Source: Pyrrhosoma nymphula
Taxonomy: Eukaryota > Arthropoda > Insecta > Odonata > Coenagrionidae
Length of the DNA stretch: 64,000 bases
Assembly: GCA_963573305.1 (NCBI GenBank)
Contig: OY754337.1
Span: 53,209,164-53,273,163 of the forward strand
Direction: 5' to 3'
Part shown: positions 24,216 to 36,830 of the stretch, in pieces
Numbering within the stretch: position 1 is the first letter of the stretch
Layout: every line of letters starts with the position of its first letter
Notes under the pieces: model-generated
Told to the model about the DNA's origin: nothing
Databases searched by the model: none
Seen by the model: only the letters and a program-made list of their open reading frames with translations
Program-made: the position numbers and the translations under genes

Positions 24216-25945
24216 AAATGCATCATCTAACTTCAGCACACCGCGGATGCCTTCGCACCAACGTCATATGTCGGCTTCAAATAAAAAAAATATATTGGGT
24301 AGTAAATATGAGTACAGTGAGCATTGGGACCTTTTTACAACTATGCAAATATTACAATTCTACGAGAAAAATACTGTTGCATCTTATCAGGAAACAAGAA
24401 GGGGTAATCTTTCATCAGCACGGTAAAAATAAGACCACGTATCATTATAATGCACAAATAATATTAGCGTACTGCAACTTATCAGGTAATAAACAAGGAT
24501 ATAATGAACCAAAAAAATTACGCCAATTTGACTAGATTGGCGTCAGGCCAGTCCAATGAAATTGGGGCTGCTTTGCATTATTACAAAAAATAATATCAAA
24601 GCAACCGTAGAATAATGAACATTTTCGGTTCATTACTCCATGATCATCTTATCAAGTATAGTAAAAAACAAAAATGCCCTCCGACGGCTTCTAAAATACA
24701 CTTTCTTATCATTACAATAAATAGTATCTACGAAATACCATGGCCAATGCTAAGCCATAGGCATGTAAGTTTCACACATTCAGGGTAGGGGGGCCAGTTC
24801 CTTCCCCTGGTATCAGGTATAATCAATGAATAAAGAAATCACTCTGACTACTCTGTAAGACAGTTTTTCCTTTAAAAGGAACTAAAAATACTTTTTGAAA
24901 ATCAGCCTGTCCTATTCCGACCCTGTTTTCAGAATACATGTAAAAAGACAAACACTATTCCAACTCATCTTCCTCTCCTTAACGGTGAAAATTTTCCAAT
25001 ATCATCACAGTCATCGTCGTCATCTCCGCTACCTATAGATGACCTGGATGTGTTCAACTCAGCATTCATCTGTGATTTAAATAACTACAGAATTTTCTCC
25101 GTCGGCTGAAATCTACTACAGCAGTTCTACAGCTTTGCAAACCGGAGCTTGATTCGTAAGAAGATACTAATTGGTAGTAGATATATTAAAACTTTTTTTT
25201 TAGTCCCCAATAAAATATATTTTCAGACCTGGGTTTCAAGGGTCATTCCCAGGGCAGCAGCGAACCTCCTGGCGCTGTAAACTCCAACCTTGAAAATGGT
25301 TGTATGATAAGAACGACCTAGGTTCGGTATTAAAATAAATACCTATGTAGTGAGACCAATATGAAGAGGAGATGGGCGGAGATAATGGTCCCCCTGTCAT
25401 GCTTCCCTCCTGTCGTAGCCTGGATTATGTGTTTTAAAATTTGTAGTCTAACTGTTTCACGTGTTGTCGTCAACAGTTCGACATGTTTCCGTACTATCTG
25501 AGCCCCTCCCCTCACTTCTTTCGCCTGCCCCTCTCTCCGACTCATCCTCCCTGCCGCCTTGCTAGTCTGCGGCCCTAGCGCCTACCCCGCGGCGGTGGCA
25601 GTGGCATAGACTATCGCATAAAAATCGCATGATTTGATCTTGAAATCGCCCAAACTGCGAACGGTGCATATTGCTGAAATTTGGTCGCATTTTGCCTGCT
25701 CAAGTCGCTCAATATGCGACAATACGCACTGTCAGGCAAGCCTGGTTAGAACCAGTGGAACTCACCACACAGGCAGTAATGGAAATGTTACAAGAATTAT
25801 ATTCGGTTTACTTTCGAAGAAGTGCTTCACACAATTTTATTTGGGACGGTAGTTTATTGTGAACAAATTGATGAGAACGTCATAGAAATAAATAGCCCTC
25901 CTTCTGTGTATTTTTTTTAACTCGGGTAAATTTTATGAATTTTTG
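24216..25945. other. No gene recognised
   Basis: AT-rich with a GC-richer part at 25370-25610. At 25223-25260 the minus strand contains TTGAAACCCAGGTC, another GAAAC-N4-GTC motif, but without a convincing CTGANGA partner. Nothing else is recognised. Confidence 0.3.
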
Positions 25946-26151
25946 TGGAAATCATCTTGAATAACTTTAAAATTTGTATTTCCTAATGAAATTTATTTTG
26001 CTACGACCATGGTTTCAACGACAGGGCATATAAGTGAACGATTTTCTGTATTATGCACCTGATGATGACGCCCTGTCGTTGACACCATGGTCGTAGCAAA
26101 ATAAATTTCATGTGGAAATACAAAGTTTAAAGTTATTCAAGATGAATTCCA
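25946..26151. repeat. Fold-back repeat, arms about 80 bp, with CTGATGA module
   Basis: Left arm (CATCTTGAATAACTTTAAAA ... GCTACGACCATGGTTTCAAC GACAGGGC) and right arm (GCCCTGTCGTTGACACCATG GTCGTAGC ... TTTAAAGTTATTCAAGATG) are inverted copies. The 40-base spacer leads into CTGATGATGACGCCCTGTCG on the plus strand; the right arm has GACACCATGGTC, the left arm, read on the minus strand, GAAACCATGGTC. AATAAATTT follows the module on both arms, like a polyadenylation signal of a retroelement end. Confidence 0.7.
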
Positions 26152-27734
26152 AGTACCAAAAAATAACGCCTGAAACCATCAATTTTGTTTTGTGGAAATG
26201 ATAATTTCAAATTTTTTTGCAACAAATTATAGGTCAAACACTTTTGTCACAATTCTGAAACTGACACTGATAATTATTATAAACATGCGATTTGAGGGTA
26301 ATCTGACTTTCTAAGAAAAATAAACTTCTGGTGAGAATGTGTATTTTTACCCCTTAGTGCCCAGCGTATGATTTATCATACGGTCGGCAAAAAATGTCAG
26401 AATATTTCCTAAACGGGAAAAAGTTGTTGCAGGCTAACATGAGCCAGAAAGGCGTCCACCAACGAAATTTTAATGCAAAAGTAGGGAAATTATTGTTGGT
26501 CATTAATGTGATAAAAGCATGTTCTGACTATAGTTTTCGTCATGGCGTTCGAATTTTAAACTAAATTATTCCGAAATATGTTGCTTCGAATGTTAGTCTC
26601 GGTGTGAAACCTGGATATTTCTTTAAAAAATTACAATAAAAATTAATGAATTATTTCGCGTTTAGATGAAATTCTGTTCATTTGCAATCAAATGAATTAC
26701 GAAATATATGCCTATATGGCTACGTGTTAAAGTAGCATTAGATATCCAAAAAACCAAATCGGCATGATCATATATGATCATATATACACAAATATGAACT
26801 TGAACATAAACAAAATCTCTCCGACCACCATAAATAACCAATTATAAAGCCTGGAAAGTTTACGGCAGTAAGTCAGGCGCTGGAAAATTGCGGACGTCGA
26901 TTACTTTTGCATTCTTACGGCAGGATTCATTTGCAAACAACCGTTATAATCCGCAAAGCACCTTGAGGCACGGGGTATAACTACATGTGCCAACCTTCTA
27001 ATATGTCTTCAAGGGTCCAAATGACCTCGGTTGAGGGTACACATACCTAATCACTACGACCGCTGCATCACGGGATTTCCCAAAATTCCATCCCTCTCAT
27101 CATTTTCTGGTCTGGTCTCCACAAGTCCCAAGTGCCTCCCTTTGTGCGTTTTGTCCCACGAGGGCATGCGATGGACGGAAAGGAAGAAGAATGAGGATTT
27201 GTTCGGCATGGTGCGTTCAGGGCAGGAAACGGCTGGAGAAGATTAGGCAGGTCATGGTACTACAAATACTTTAGGTCGTAGTAGTACCATGCGGCAGGTC
27301 TTTATCTCCTTGCATGATTCATCTTTTCAGCTCGTCACACTTCCTAGGTTATTCATATAATCTTGAAACCTAATTCACTTTTACTCATTTCCCCAACTAA
27401 ATATGGCGGGCTGAGAAACAGAGGTGTAGCTCACATTCACAGAAAACAACACGTGTTTAAAATTATTTTTACAAAATCATGTAAAATGTTTAAATGAATT
27501 TAAAAAAGTCTCTGCGGACAACGGAGTTAATCACAATAATTATTTCTTTAAGTTGTGACCGAAAATCTGAAATAGTTTTGTGCAAGGGTTTTAAAATTCA
27601 GAAGGGTTTAATACTTTAATCCTTATCTGTTACCTAGTACATACTAACAGCACGCCTAGCATGTTTTCTACATGGGTCTTGAGTCCCTGTCCATCTGTGT
27701 AGTTGTAGAATGCATGTATATTGAGGTCACTCTC
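26152..27734. other. No gene recognised
   Basis: AT-rich sequence. A small hairpin ATGGTACTAC / GTAGTACCAT lies at about 27254-27292. No coding or repeat family identified. Confidence 0.3.
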
Positions 27735-27932
27735 CATTTTGATAACATCTGTAGTGTAGTGTTGCATGCTTGTGAGGCTTCGCCTCATGACAAGAATTAG
27801 CGATTTATGCTAATGCATAATTAGTCGTAGTTACACTAACTTTAGGGTATAGTGTAATGCATGTTGGTGATTACTCACCCCCTGCCACACACCCATGAGG
27901 TGTCTTGCAGGGTATTTTGTAGATGTAGATGA
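27735..27932 (+). repeat. LINE 3'-end copy (GATGTA-tailed family)
   Basis: The best preserved copy: CTAATGCATAATTAGTCGTA, TTAGGGTATAGTGTAATGCA, ACTCACCCCCTGCCACACAC, CCATGAGG, CTTGCAGGGTATTTTGTAGA and TGTAGATG in order. The match to 2380-2510 extends through the whole length. A short reversed CATCTACATCTACATACTAC begins at 27967 just downstream. Confidence 0.55.
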
Positions 27933-29559
27933 AGGGTGACTTACATCAACATTTTTTAGCCCACCATATCTACATCTACATACTACCCGGCGAGCTGTCT
28001 CACACAGTGAGCTGAAATCGAAAAAAGCTGGCCAAAATTCAAAAGTTTTTTTTTCAGTGCGGAAGTTGAAACATGGTCACTCCCCATTGATTGTTGCACG
28101 TGATGTCACATTTTAATTTTCCGTAGTTGTCACTCATTAAAAATTAGCAGCGGCTCAATGTTCAACAACTTTCGTGTAAAAAGCCCGTCTTCGATTAACT
28201 CTCAAAACCTTCGAATTCAAATTGCTGTATAACCCCGTGGAATAAACATACGGAGCGCCGCAGGGACGTGTGGCAGGGGGGTTAAGAGGAAACCAGTCAT
28301 GAAAAAGGGAGGGAATAGGTAAATGGAACTGGAAGAGAGAAATAAAACCGACAGTAAATAGCATGATAACGAAGAGTCATATTACTAGTGCCACTCTCTG
28401 ATATTGTTGTTTCCACTAATTGTGGGAGGAAAGCAAGAATGTTAGTACCAATCAGTTTGACAGAGTATATATATCATTTTGTGGTATATATCAGCTCCAG
28501 TGATAACGTACGGGGTTAAAATAATACCCTCGATTTCATCATAGGGACCACAGTGGCTGTGATTGATGCCGTCAATAATGTTAACTGTAACAATAGGTAA
28601 CGTTTTTCTAGTAACGCTAACCCAAACTATTAACCGGCCTCAAGGTACCCGTAATCAGCTATAGTAAACGACTTGGATATTTCGTTGTCAATATTTTCCC
28701 TTTAATCTTGCCATAGGTAGCTTCTCCTGCACCACACCCTATTCGGGAGGGACACAGCCACACTGCAAGTCCTGAGCCGTTTCTTCCATTAATTAACAAT
28801 TGAAGAGAAAAATAAATACCTATTGAAAGGTTTCACCATGTTCCCGGAATATCGATCACAGATTAGATGCAGTTATAGGTTGCCATGAAATCGACTTTAC
28901 ACACGGAACTTGACTTATATAGCAGTCTACTCTAAGCAGTACCGGATTAACACACTTGGGGGCCTGTAGGCAGTACTAGCAACGGGGCCCCATACATTGA
29001 TATTGTTTTGCGAATGTCAATCCGAGTGCGTATCAGTCGGCGAGCACGTGCTTTGATGTGTGTTTGGGGGCGTTTTGTTGGTCTAGATGTCTAGACGATT
29101 TTATTTTCCATATTGAAGTAGCACGTACATTTTATGTATTATATAATCATCTACATTCGATAATACGTAAGTAAGGCGAGAGGAAAAATCAAACAAAGCA
29201 AAACAATATGCTGTTTTACTACTGTACATGGAAACATAACACAACCGCGTTAGCATTGTTTCAGTTAATTACAATAAAAATGTGGTAAAATACACGTAAA
29301 AAATCTGTTATCTACATTTAAAATATTTCATATATAATTCTCTACATGTTTAAATCAAACATAGGAAGACTAAGTGATACTTTGAATTATTTAAATGTTT
29401 CTTGACATGCTTGCGATTACTCTTAAGATTGGAAATTATTTACTCTCAAGAAAATTGCAGAGCTATGTTAGTAAAAACTAATGAGTAGTAAAATCAATGG
29501 CAACGAACGTGTCAATAGTAGTAAAGATGCCAACAAGAGTCAAAGGGAGGAATTGTTTA

Positions 29560-29789
29560 AAGGCCGTTTTACACGGGGCACGAAATTGCACAACTTCAAA
29601 CTCCATTTTTTCCTCAATCGGGCGTGCAATCATTTTCGAATTAGAGCAGGGGCTATTTTTCCATCTCGCGTTCATGCATTCGCGCATGCGCTCTTTGCAA
29701 TTCATGACTTTACACGTTGAAATTTGAAATGAACGTTCGTACGTACTACATCAGATTGTGCAATTACGTGCCCCGTGTAAAACGGGCTT
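29560..29789. mobile_element. MITE, 230 bp, with 34-bp terminal inverted repeats
   Basis: Left end AAGGCCGTTTTACACGGGGC, then ACGAAATTGCACAA. Right end on the other strand AAGCCCGTTTTACACGGGGC, then ACGTAATTGCACAA; only two mismatches in 34. No coding capacity. No clear target duplication (TTA left, ATT right). Its outer 16 bases match those of 6311-6855. Confidence 0.75.
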
Positions 29790-30882
29790 ATTGCTAGCCT
29801 TAAAATAACACATGAAGCATTTACTCTCCTAAGTTTTTTGTAAACAAAATTATTCAACACATCTTCAAAATTTAACTATTCCAGAATGTCAAATTCACTT
29901 GATATTATGACAAGTGAAGTCATTCTTTATTGCACCATAGATGATCTATGACGGTTTTTTAATAATTTTTCTTTTTTGATAAAGTGGCTTCGATGATCAT
30001 CAGCGTACGATACATCTTCGAAGCGGTCGTAACATTTGGAAAGGTAGATTCAAGTTTCTGCTCAAAATATATTTTGTAGGACTGGGATGCTGGTGTCGCT
30101 GGGTTTTGACCTGAATATTTAAATTGATTAATGAACTGCTTGAAGGAGATCATCTCAACACCGAACTCTGCTTCAACGTCGCGGTCGCTAAGGTAACTTT
30201 TGGCTAATCTCAAAGCCTCTTCTTTAATCTGAGCATCACCCTTTGAAGAGAAGTCACACAGAAAACCAAACAAGAGTGCACTCGGTCATAGATGATTTGA
30301 AAGTTCCACACTCAGGTGGTCTAGTATTGGTAGAGATGTTTCAATCTTAAATCTTTATCCTTCAAGTACAAAATTTTCAGAGTCACCATCGTCGAAATAT
30401 CGTTTTCTGTTACGCTTTCGCTTGCCCTCACCAGAGTATTGTGGTTGTAGTTCTCTGACCTCCTTGTCATAAAAATCCAAATTTTCCCTTTGTGGCTTCA
30501 GGAAATCTAGAAGTAAATTCAAAAGGCGAACAGCGATTTGAAGCTCAAATGTTTCACTTTGTAGAGACTTGCTAACAGCATTTATCCGGTCCATGATGGT
30601 TGTCCAAAAGTCTGTCATAATTATGTTTTCCTTCTTAGACATTTTGTTCACTAAGCATTTAGTCTCATTAACTGTTTCTGGCTTCTGACTGCCATCTTCA
30701 GCAATAGTATGCAAAGGTTCCTGTAAGGTTTTGTAGCCCTTGGAGAAGGCTCTTGCTGCGTCGGCGTTAGCACTCCACCCGGTATCATTTACTTTGTGGG
30801 GAACTAGAACACGGTTTGGCACTTCACTCTGATCAACTTCACCAAGACGTTTGAGCATTACCCTCCAACGGTGGGTTGAGGC

Positions 30883-31651
30883 TAGGGTGACCAGACGTCC
30901 GGATTTTGCCGGACATGTGCTGCTTTTTAATAATATGTGAGCGCCCGGCCGGCTTTTTTTTCGATAAAGCTAAATTGTACGGCTTTCTTTCTTTCAAAAA
31001 CATTATGTCCAAAATGCTGAAATACAGCATATAAAATAATATCCGAGGGAAACAGTAATATTTTTTTTCTGCCTTTATATGAAAAATATGCATTTCAAAG
31101 GGAATTTTTCTGCTTATAAAATGATGAGTTTTGGTCCTGTTTCCGGTTAACAGACACAACGCTAGCAACAGAGTCTGGCTGGTCTGGCATTTAGATCAAT
31201 TTCAGCTCCCTGCTCTAGTTTACGTATCGCGATAGCGCGCGTGTTTTTTGTTGCGCGAGAACACGCGGGGTGGGGACAAAATCGAAGGGATGACTGCAAT
31301 TAGACAGGCAATTCTAAATACTAAATAATTCAAAGAATCAAAAGATTCAAAGAATTCAAAATTAGACACTTTTGGCAGAAAAAAATGTTTGACTTAAAAA
31401 AATCTGTTGAACTTAGGAGTAACAAAGTCGCAAAATGTTTCATGGAGGACATAAAAAAATGAAACATTTTCTGATTTTCAGTGCCATGCATTTTTGTTTA
31501 CTCTTCATCTCGATTGAAATTTTGGTCATATGAAATGCAAGTGAAAAGCAAATGAAAATTAATTAAACGTGTTGTCAGACTTTTATTCAAAACTTCCTGC
31601 TTTTCTTCCTTCAAATGTCCTGCTTTTGAAAATTTTGAACTGGTCACCGTA
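30883..31651. mobile_element. hAT MITE, 769 bp, inserted in the ZMYM1-type pseudogene
   Basis: Left end TAGGGTGACCAGACGTCCGG and right end, on the other strand, TACGGTGACCAGTTCAAAAT. Perfect 8-bp duplication GTTGAGGC at 30875-30882 and 31652-31659. The TAGGGTGACCAGACGTCC terminus is a well-known hAT type. Removing the element and one duplication restores a plausible protein alignment on the host pseudogene (LSAS then THRW), so the insertion point is exact. Confidence 0.85.
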
Positions 31652-32930
31652 GTTGAGGCAGACAAAAAGTTGTGCAGTGCTTGAAAAAATCATAAGTAAA
31701 AAATTGCTCCAATACAGCTTTCAACGGCACTCACTCAAACCAAGTTAGACTAGTGTGCTGCAAACGGAATGTATATTGAAAGATTATTTATGCTGGAAAT
31801 ATGTGCCTAAAGACCATTGTGGCAGCCTGACATGTTTGCTGCGTAATCATAAGATTATCTTTTGTTGCTAATATCAACTTCATATTCTTTTTAAAAAAAA
31901 CAGTACATTTGGGGCAAGTGCTTCTCCAGTGTGACCCCTTATTCTAATGAATGTAAGAAAATGTTCTTCCACTTCACCGTCAGAGGACGTAACATAAATT
32001 TTAAATACAGTCACTTGATCTACGTGAGAAATGCCCGGTGTAGAATCAACACTTAGAGAATAATACTTGGCTTCTTTGATTTCTATCACAATGGTGTTCA
32101 AAACCTTTTTTCCCGTTATTTCAATTACTCCTTCACAAATGGTGAATGATAAATAAGAGGGCTTTCCTCTGCCCTGATTCCCATATCTGGCTAAATGAGA
32201 ACTCAAACATACTCCGCAATCAACTCTAAAATTCCCAAGTAGTTGCCATTGTCTTTTGAACCGAGAATTTCTGTGTCACCACGGAAAGCTAATGTAATAA
32301 AGCCACGTGGAGATAGAAACTTCATAACTGATGCTATAAGTCGTAGAACTTGGGCTGTTTTCGAACCGGCCAATCCATGCTATCTTCCCTTCGTACCTAG
32401 AGAGCATTGAACGGAGATGACGTCAAACTCACGTCACCACTTACGCCGGAAGTGTGAATATTCTCTACATGCAGAGTGAACTGACCGAAAAACAGTCTTC
32501 TAATGCTCACTCACAATTAAGTTAGAAGGTTTGGGGGTAATTAGATGGGCATTTATGGCAAATGGAAGCGAAGAAACTTTCTAACATGTTATGTTTTATT
32601 ATAAATACATATATTTATTTGATATTTGCACGTTTTTGAAGAAATATATCATGAACACTCTTTATTTTAGATGGTTTTCGAGAGTGAATATACTGTTGAA
32701 GTCTAGGAGCATAGAGAATTTTCTTATATCCGTGTGTTGAAGGATATAAGAATCTTGCACTGGAAGGATAATACACACTCGTTAAAAGAATTTTGGCGCA
32801 ATGAAAAATACTCATAGGTCGGTATAATTTCATCGTCAGCACCAGTTGCAACTAATGAACATTATAAATTCCGAATATTCAGGCGATATGGCATGGAATT
32901 TCAACATGATAAGGTTGAAGAATTGAAAGT

Positions 32931-33092
32931 AATTTCCTACAAGTAAAAGTTGAAAAAAATACCTTATTACGACCTAGGTTTCGATGTTTTACAAATCCTT
33001 CAGGTTCATCCAACATCATTCTATGTAAAAAAAAAATCGAAACCTACGTCGTAATAAAGTCATTTTTTAACTTTTATTCGTGGTGAATTCCT
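32931..33092. repeat. Fold-back repeat with CTGAAGG/GAAAC-GTC module
   Basis: TACCTTATTACGACCTAGGT TTCGAT on the left pairs with ATCGAAACCTACGTCGTAAT AAAGT on the right; the AT-rich outer parts AAAAGTTGAAAAAAAT and ATTTTTTAACTTTTATTC also match. The plus strand of the right arm contains GAAACCTACGTC and the minus strand of the left arm GAAACCTAGGTC. The CTGAAGG box is on the minus strand at 32997-33003. Confidence 0.65.
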
Positions 33093-33755
33093 TTTAGCTC
33101 TTCAAACATATAATGAAGATTAGATTTTATTATACATATGGGCATAGGAGAAGTCAATGGATAAACCGTAGACTGGAAAAATTAACCTTTAATGTAAAAT
33201 ATATTACATTTTCACTATGATAATGTCAATTGGCATTGGCGTAAGCATGTAATTGACCAGGAAAAATCGTAGGTTGTTCGTTTACAATGCAATAGTATAT
33301 CCGTTACATGTTTTTTTCCAAATTCCTTTTTTGTGTATAAATACTTCGTTGGCTATAAATCAATGGTGGAAGGCAGTGAGGATATATATGCTTTCACTTT
33401 AGCGGTCCATTGCAATGAAAACAATCATTTACTCGTCATATTATGATATTGATGAATTTCTTTATTCTTTTGCAGAAAGATTTTATAAATAAAATTGCCT
33501 TCTAAACTGTTTTATAAGAATGAGATGGAATATAGAGATGCTGTTATGATTGTGGATGTTGCTTTTCGTATGTTTAACGAGATGATGGCCGCATGATGTC
33601 TATTCCGTCGCATGAACGGCTCTGAAAGTGTCCAGCGAAGATTCCACTCGGTCTGCCCGGGGATCAAGATACCTTGAATGGCAGTGAACTATGCATTTGG
33701 CAGGTTCGAAAACGGCCTTGGATCCAATATTCACGTTCTTGGTTAAACTGAACAT
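33093..33755. other. Spacer inside the 6.7-kb hAT element
   Basis: No transposase homology recognised between the zinc-finger piece and the LAFRG piece; this could be a decayed intron or inserted sequence. Confidence 0.25.
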
Positions 33756-35630
33756 TCAAAGAGCAGTCGATTCGATCATATGTGTGTCGTCTGTTGACCA
33801 GTGTCTGCATACACGTTCGATGTGATGCACTTTCTCACGCAATTTAAAGCGGATTGAAGTATTTTTCCAATCAGAAAAATCATTTCTAAATTGAGTTTTT
33901 CTTTCCGATTCACAAAAAAATACGCATGGGAAGCAGACTGCTTCAAGCAGTACACGTATCAATTGAAGGAGAGTACGTAACACATTTTCTTTTCACTTGA
34001 GCTCCACTTAGGTACGTGCCTCCGAAAGGTCATGGAACGGATAAAGATCCTTTTATGATCCTCATATTGCCTAGTTGAGAAGGTGAAATCTCCATCCAAA
34101 TTAATTCTATCATTAAAAACTCTACAAAAACTCATCTCTAAAAAAAAAACATTCAGTTTGGTCTCATGTACACAAAAACATTCTGCACTTCCTCTGTTAT
34201 ATTTTTCCATTCACCATTGTCGTTTTGGTACTCTGGTCCCAATTTATTTCTTGTTTGATTCATTCATTATCTGATGGATGTCCGGCTCCATTACAGCTCC
34301 GTCTTACTTTTGAGCAATGTCATTTTTAAATGCTTGTGTAGGCAATGGATTTTCTACATCAATTTCTATCACTTCAGTTTCATCATTTTTAGATGTAGTA
34401 GAAGTAGAAGTTTCACCACCAGTAGGTTTTCGAATAAAACCAAGTCCTACAAGATATTGTGACTTTTAAATTGTTTTTTCTAGCTTTTTGCCTCATCATG
34501 CTGTTTTCTCCGTTTTTCTGAACCACTCTGATATCTCATTTCTCTAGTGCTGACATATTATTTTTGTAGAAAATAGAGAGAAAATAATAACAGTTACCAG
34601 CTGTATTTTTTTATGTTAACACCATCGAAAATGGTCTTCTCTAAAAGAAATGGAAGATGTAACACAAATCATGTAAAATCCTTTTTACAATTACAGTCTA
34701 ATGCACATCACTATTAACTACTTACTTTTAGTTGCATAACTGTACTCAATTAACGTACCTACTTATTCTATTACGTTAGGTTACTTCAGAGATATTTCTT
34801 AGGAGGTTCACTGAACTACTTATTGGTAGTAAACCGATTGGTAGGCACGAGCCGCTATTGACACAGGCAGAGAAAACATTACCAAACCCACCTTTTTAAC
34901 GCAAGGCACCTCAAACAGTTTCGCCTAATTCTCAACACGTATTTTTTCACTATTACCTACAACCTGCAATACCTTTTCTAAATAGGCCTACATAGTATGG
35001 GGTTAATAAAAAATAACCTCACATTTACCGGTACGAGTTGAATAAATTCGAAATAATGCAGATTAACTTACCTTGCGATGAATAATATCCTGTTGTGTTA
35101 AAATACGTTTGGAAACCACACAAAAAAATAGAGTTATCATAACGTCACAATCACAGGCAGGTTTGACTGACAGACACAAAATATAAACAACCCAACAGTA
35201 CACAGTACACTAACCACAATCATGGTGAGAGAAATGTGTGGTTATCGGAGGGGGCAGTCTGTCTCCGCTAAATGAGTCACAACTCACCCCACTCCACAAG
35301 GAAACGGAGGAACGAAAACAAAGTAAACTGTTTGGTCATGATGCAGGGCGCTGTGCGGTCATTAAACGTGAACAATGTAACACTCGCCTCATGAAAATGG
35401 CGACATATACTTGAACTATTAAGGGTAAGAGCGTAAGACGCACGCCTAACGCGATTTCACATTTACACAGCAGGCTACATATGAAGATATAAAACGTCTA
35501 TTTTGAAATAAACAAGTCGCAAGAGAAGAAAGGGGAAAATCCTCGGTTGCCCCTCCGTGGTCCCCAAAGCCTCGGGGCCCAGAGTCAACTACCTGCTTTG
35601 CCTTATTAGTAATCCGGCACTGCCTCTAAC

Positions 35631-36254
35631 AATAAGTCATTTACAAGCTGGACTGCGAGGTGCAAGCACAGATTTCTATAATTTTAAAGGTCGATATGAG
35701 TAGTAATGGGTACCTAGAGTATCGATCACGGTTCTTACTTCACCAGGAAAGAGACAGGCTTCAATTGTGCTTGCAATTGTCATTTCAATTCCGACGTAAT
35801 AACGAATTAACACCCAGTGTAATCATGATCACATTACTACGAGTGGAGAGAACAAATTTAAACATCAAATTAAGTTGCCGTAGGATGACTTATTGATAGA
35901 AATATTAATGTTTATGTTTAAGTGGTTAGAAATGTTTGTTGTATTAAAAGATTAATTACAGAAAGAAATACTTGTGACTGCTCCTATCTTGAATAATAAA
36001 CAAATATAATAATTATAAAAGTTAATATGTCCAATATATGTATGCTAATAATACATTAATTTATAAAAATTCATTAATTCCACTAATTCCATTAGATCTG
36101 AGGATTGTGGTGTACAAACTTTGATTGTCATAATTCATAAACCCGAGAACTCTTCATTGTAAATATTCGTCGGAAAACATAAGAGCTTTCAAAAGATTAT
36201 TAGATTGTATTTACAGCCTCTACGTCAACTACCCCTAAAACATCTGTTGGATGC
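35631..36254. other. No gene recognised
   Basis: AT-rich sequence between the right end of the 6.7-kb hAT element and the LINE remnants. Nothing identified. Confidence 0.3.
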
Positions 36255-36489
36255 ATGCTCGCAGTAGACGGCAAAGTTATACCTCAGAACATAAAGTTTA
36301 AATACCTTGGCAATAGAACTGTCTTGATATTGAAATGTGGAATCCTAATTCAGACAACAAACAACAAAAGACAAAAGGGTGACTGGATGCTTGAACGAAA
36401 GAATGTGGAAGAACCGAAAAATAGGGATATAAGAAAAATCTAGGTGAAGGTATTTCAGGTCTGTCAAAAATCGGTGATCAAATTAAATA

Positions 36490-36546
36490 GAAACCACGGA
36501 CCTTTGCCTTGCCGGGCCAATTCACAGACCACCACGCTACCCAGGC
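36490..36546 (-). repeat. tRNA-like SINE head (minus)
   Basis: Reverse complement of the tRNA-like sequence at 36770-36830: CCTGGGTAGCGTGGTGGTCT, TTGGCCCGGCAAGGC and AAAGGTCCGTGGTTTC. The B box is degraded (GGTCCGTGG). Homology extends upstream (ATTGCC...GAATCA-GA-GCCTGGGTA), so the two are copies of one SINE in opposite orientation. Confidence 0.5.
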
Positions 36547-36769
36547 TTCTTGATTCCTATGGCAATTTGAGAGGATTTAAGGGAACTAGAATTTTAGCCC
36601 CTAAATCGATCAAGGATCACACTGGTAAGTGAAATATGGACCTCTAAGAAGCCACTAACCACGGGGATAAATCCTGTAACATAACTTATTCCGTGATTGG
36701 TTACGTATGATGACATTTCAGGTCGAATGGATGATGGAATTACGTAGAAATTGCCTGGAGAATCAGGAT

Positions 36770-36830
36770 GCCTGGGTATCGTGGTGGTCTGCGCTTTGGC
36801 CCGGCAAGCCAAAGGTTCGATCCCTGGTCC
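36770..36830 (+). repeat. tRNA-like SINE head (plus)
   Basis: GCCTGGGTATCGTGGTGGTC TGCG contains an A-box-like element, and AAAGGTTCGATCCCTGGTCC contains an intact B box (GGTTCGATCCC), the internal promoter of RNA polymerase III. The acceptor and anticodon arms do not fold well enough for a real tRNA gene. Confidence 0.55.

Larger units (their letters stand above)
29959..34430 (-). pseudogene. ZMYM1/TTF-type hAT transposase pseudogene
   Basis: Read on the minus strand, pieces follow in the order expected for ZMYM1-like (TTF zinc finger, DUF4371, hAT) proteins. They are: an N-terminal stretch with NPLPTQAF and GEWKNITEEVQNVFV (34430-34150); the TTF-type zinc finger CFPCVFF with NDFSDWKN (33983-33756); LAFRGDTE and NGNYLGILELIAE (32390-32220); the DUF4371 part with ICEGVIEITGKKVL and AKYYSLSVDST (32206-31880); THRW just left of the inserted MITE (about 30860); GWSANADAARAFSKGY (30858-30760); and FPNVTTASKMY near the end (29990). 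Several stops and frame changes, and loss of the ER-FS dimerisation end, show it is inactive. Two other elements are inserted within it. Confidence 0.8.
28937..35622 (-). mobile_element. hAT element of 6.7 kb with ZMYM1-type transposase relic
   Basis: Left end CAGTACCGGATTAACAC and right end, on the other strand, CAGTGCCGGATTACTAA share CAGTRCCGGATTA. The flanks ACTCTAAG (28929-28936) and CCTCTAAC (35623-35630) agree at six of eight positions, as for an old 8-bp hAT duplication. G/C-rich subterminal stretches (GGGGCCCC at 28980; GGGGCCCAGAG at 35575) are typical of this group. It contains the broken transposase (29959-34430), a MITE (29560-29789), a hAT MITE (30883-31651) and a fold-back (32931-33092). 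Confidence 0.75.

Noticed and set aside
23816..24535. 239-codon open frame on the plus strand
   Set aside because: It starts inside a fold-back arm, passes through the module copy at 24.14 kb, has no recognisable domain, and its composition changes along its length. I regard it as chance.
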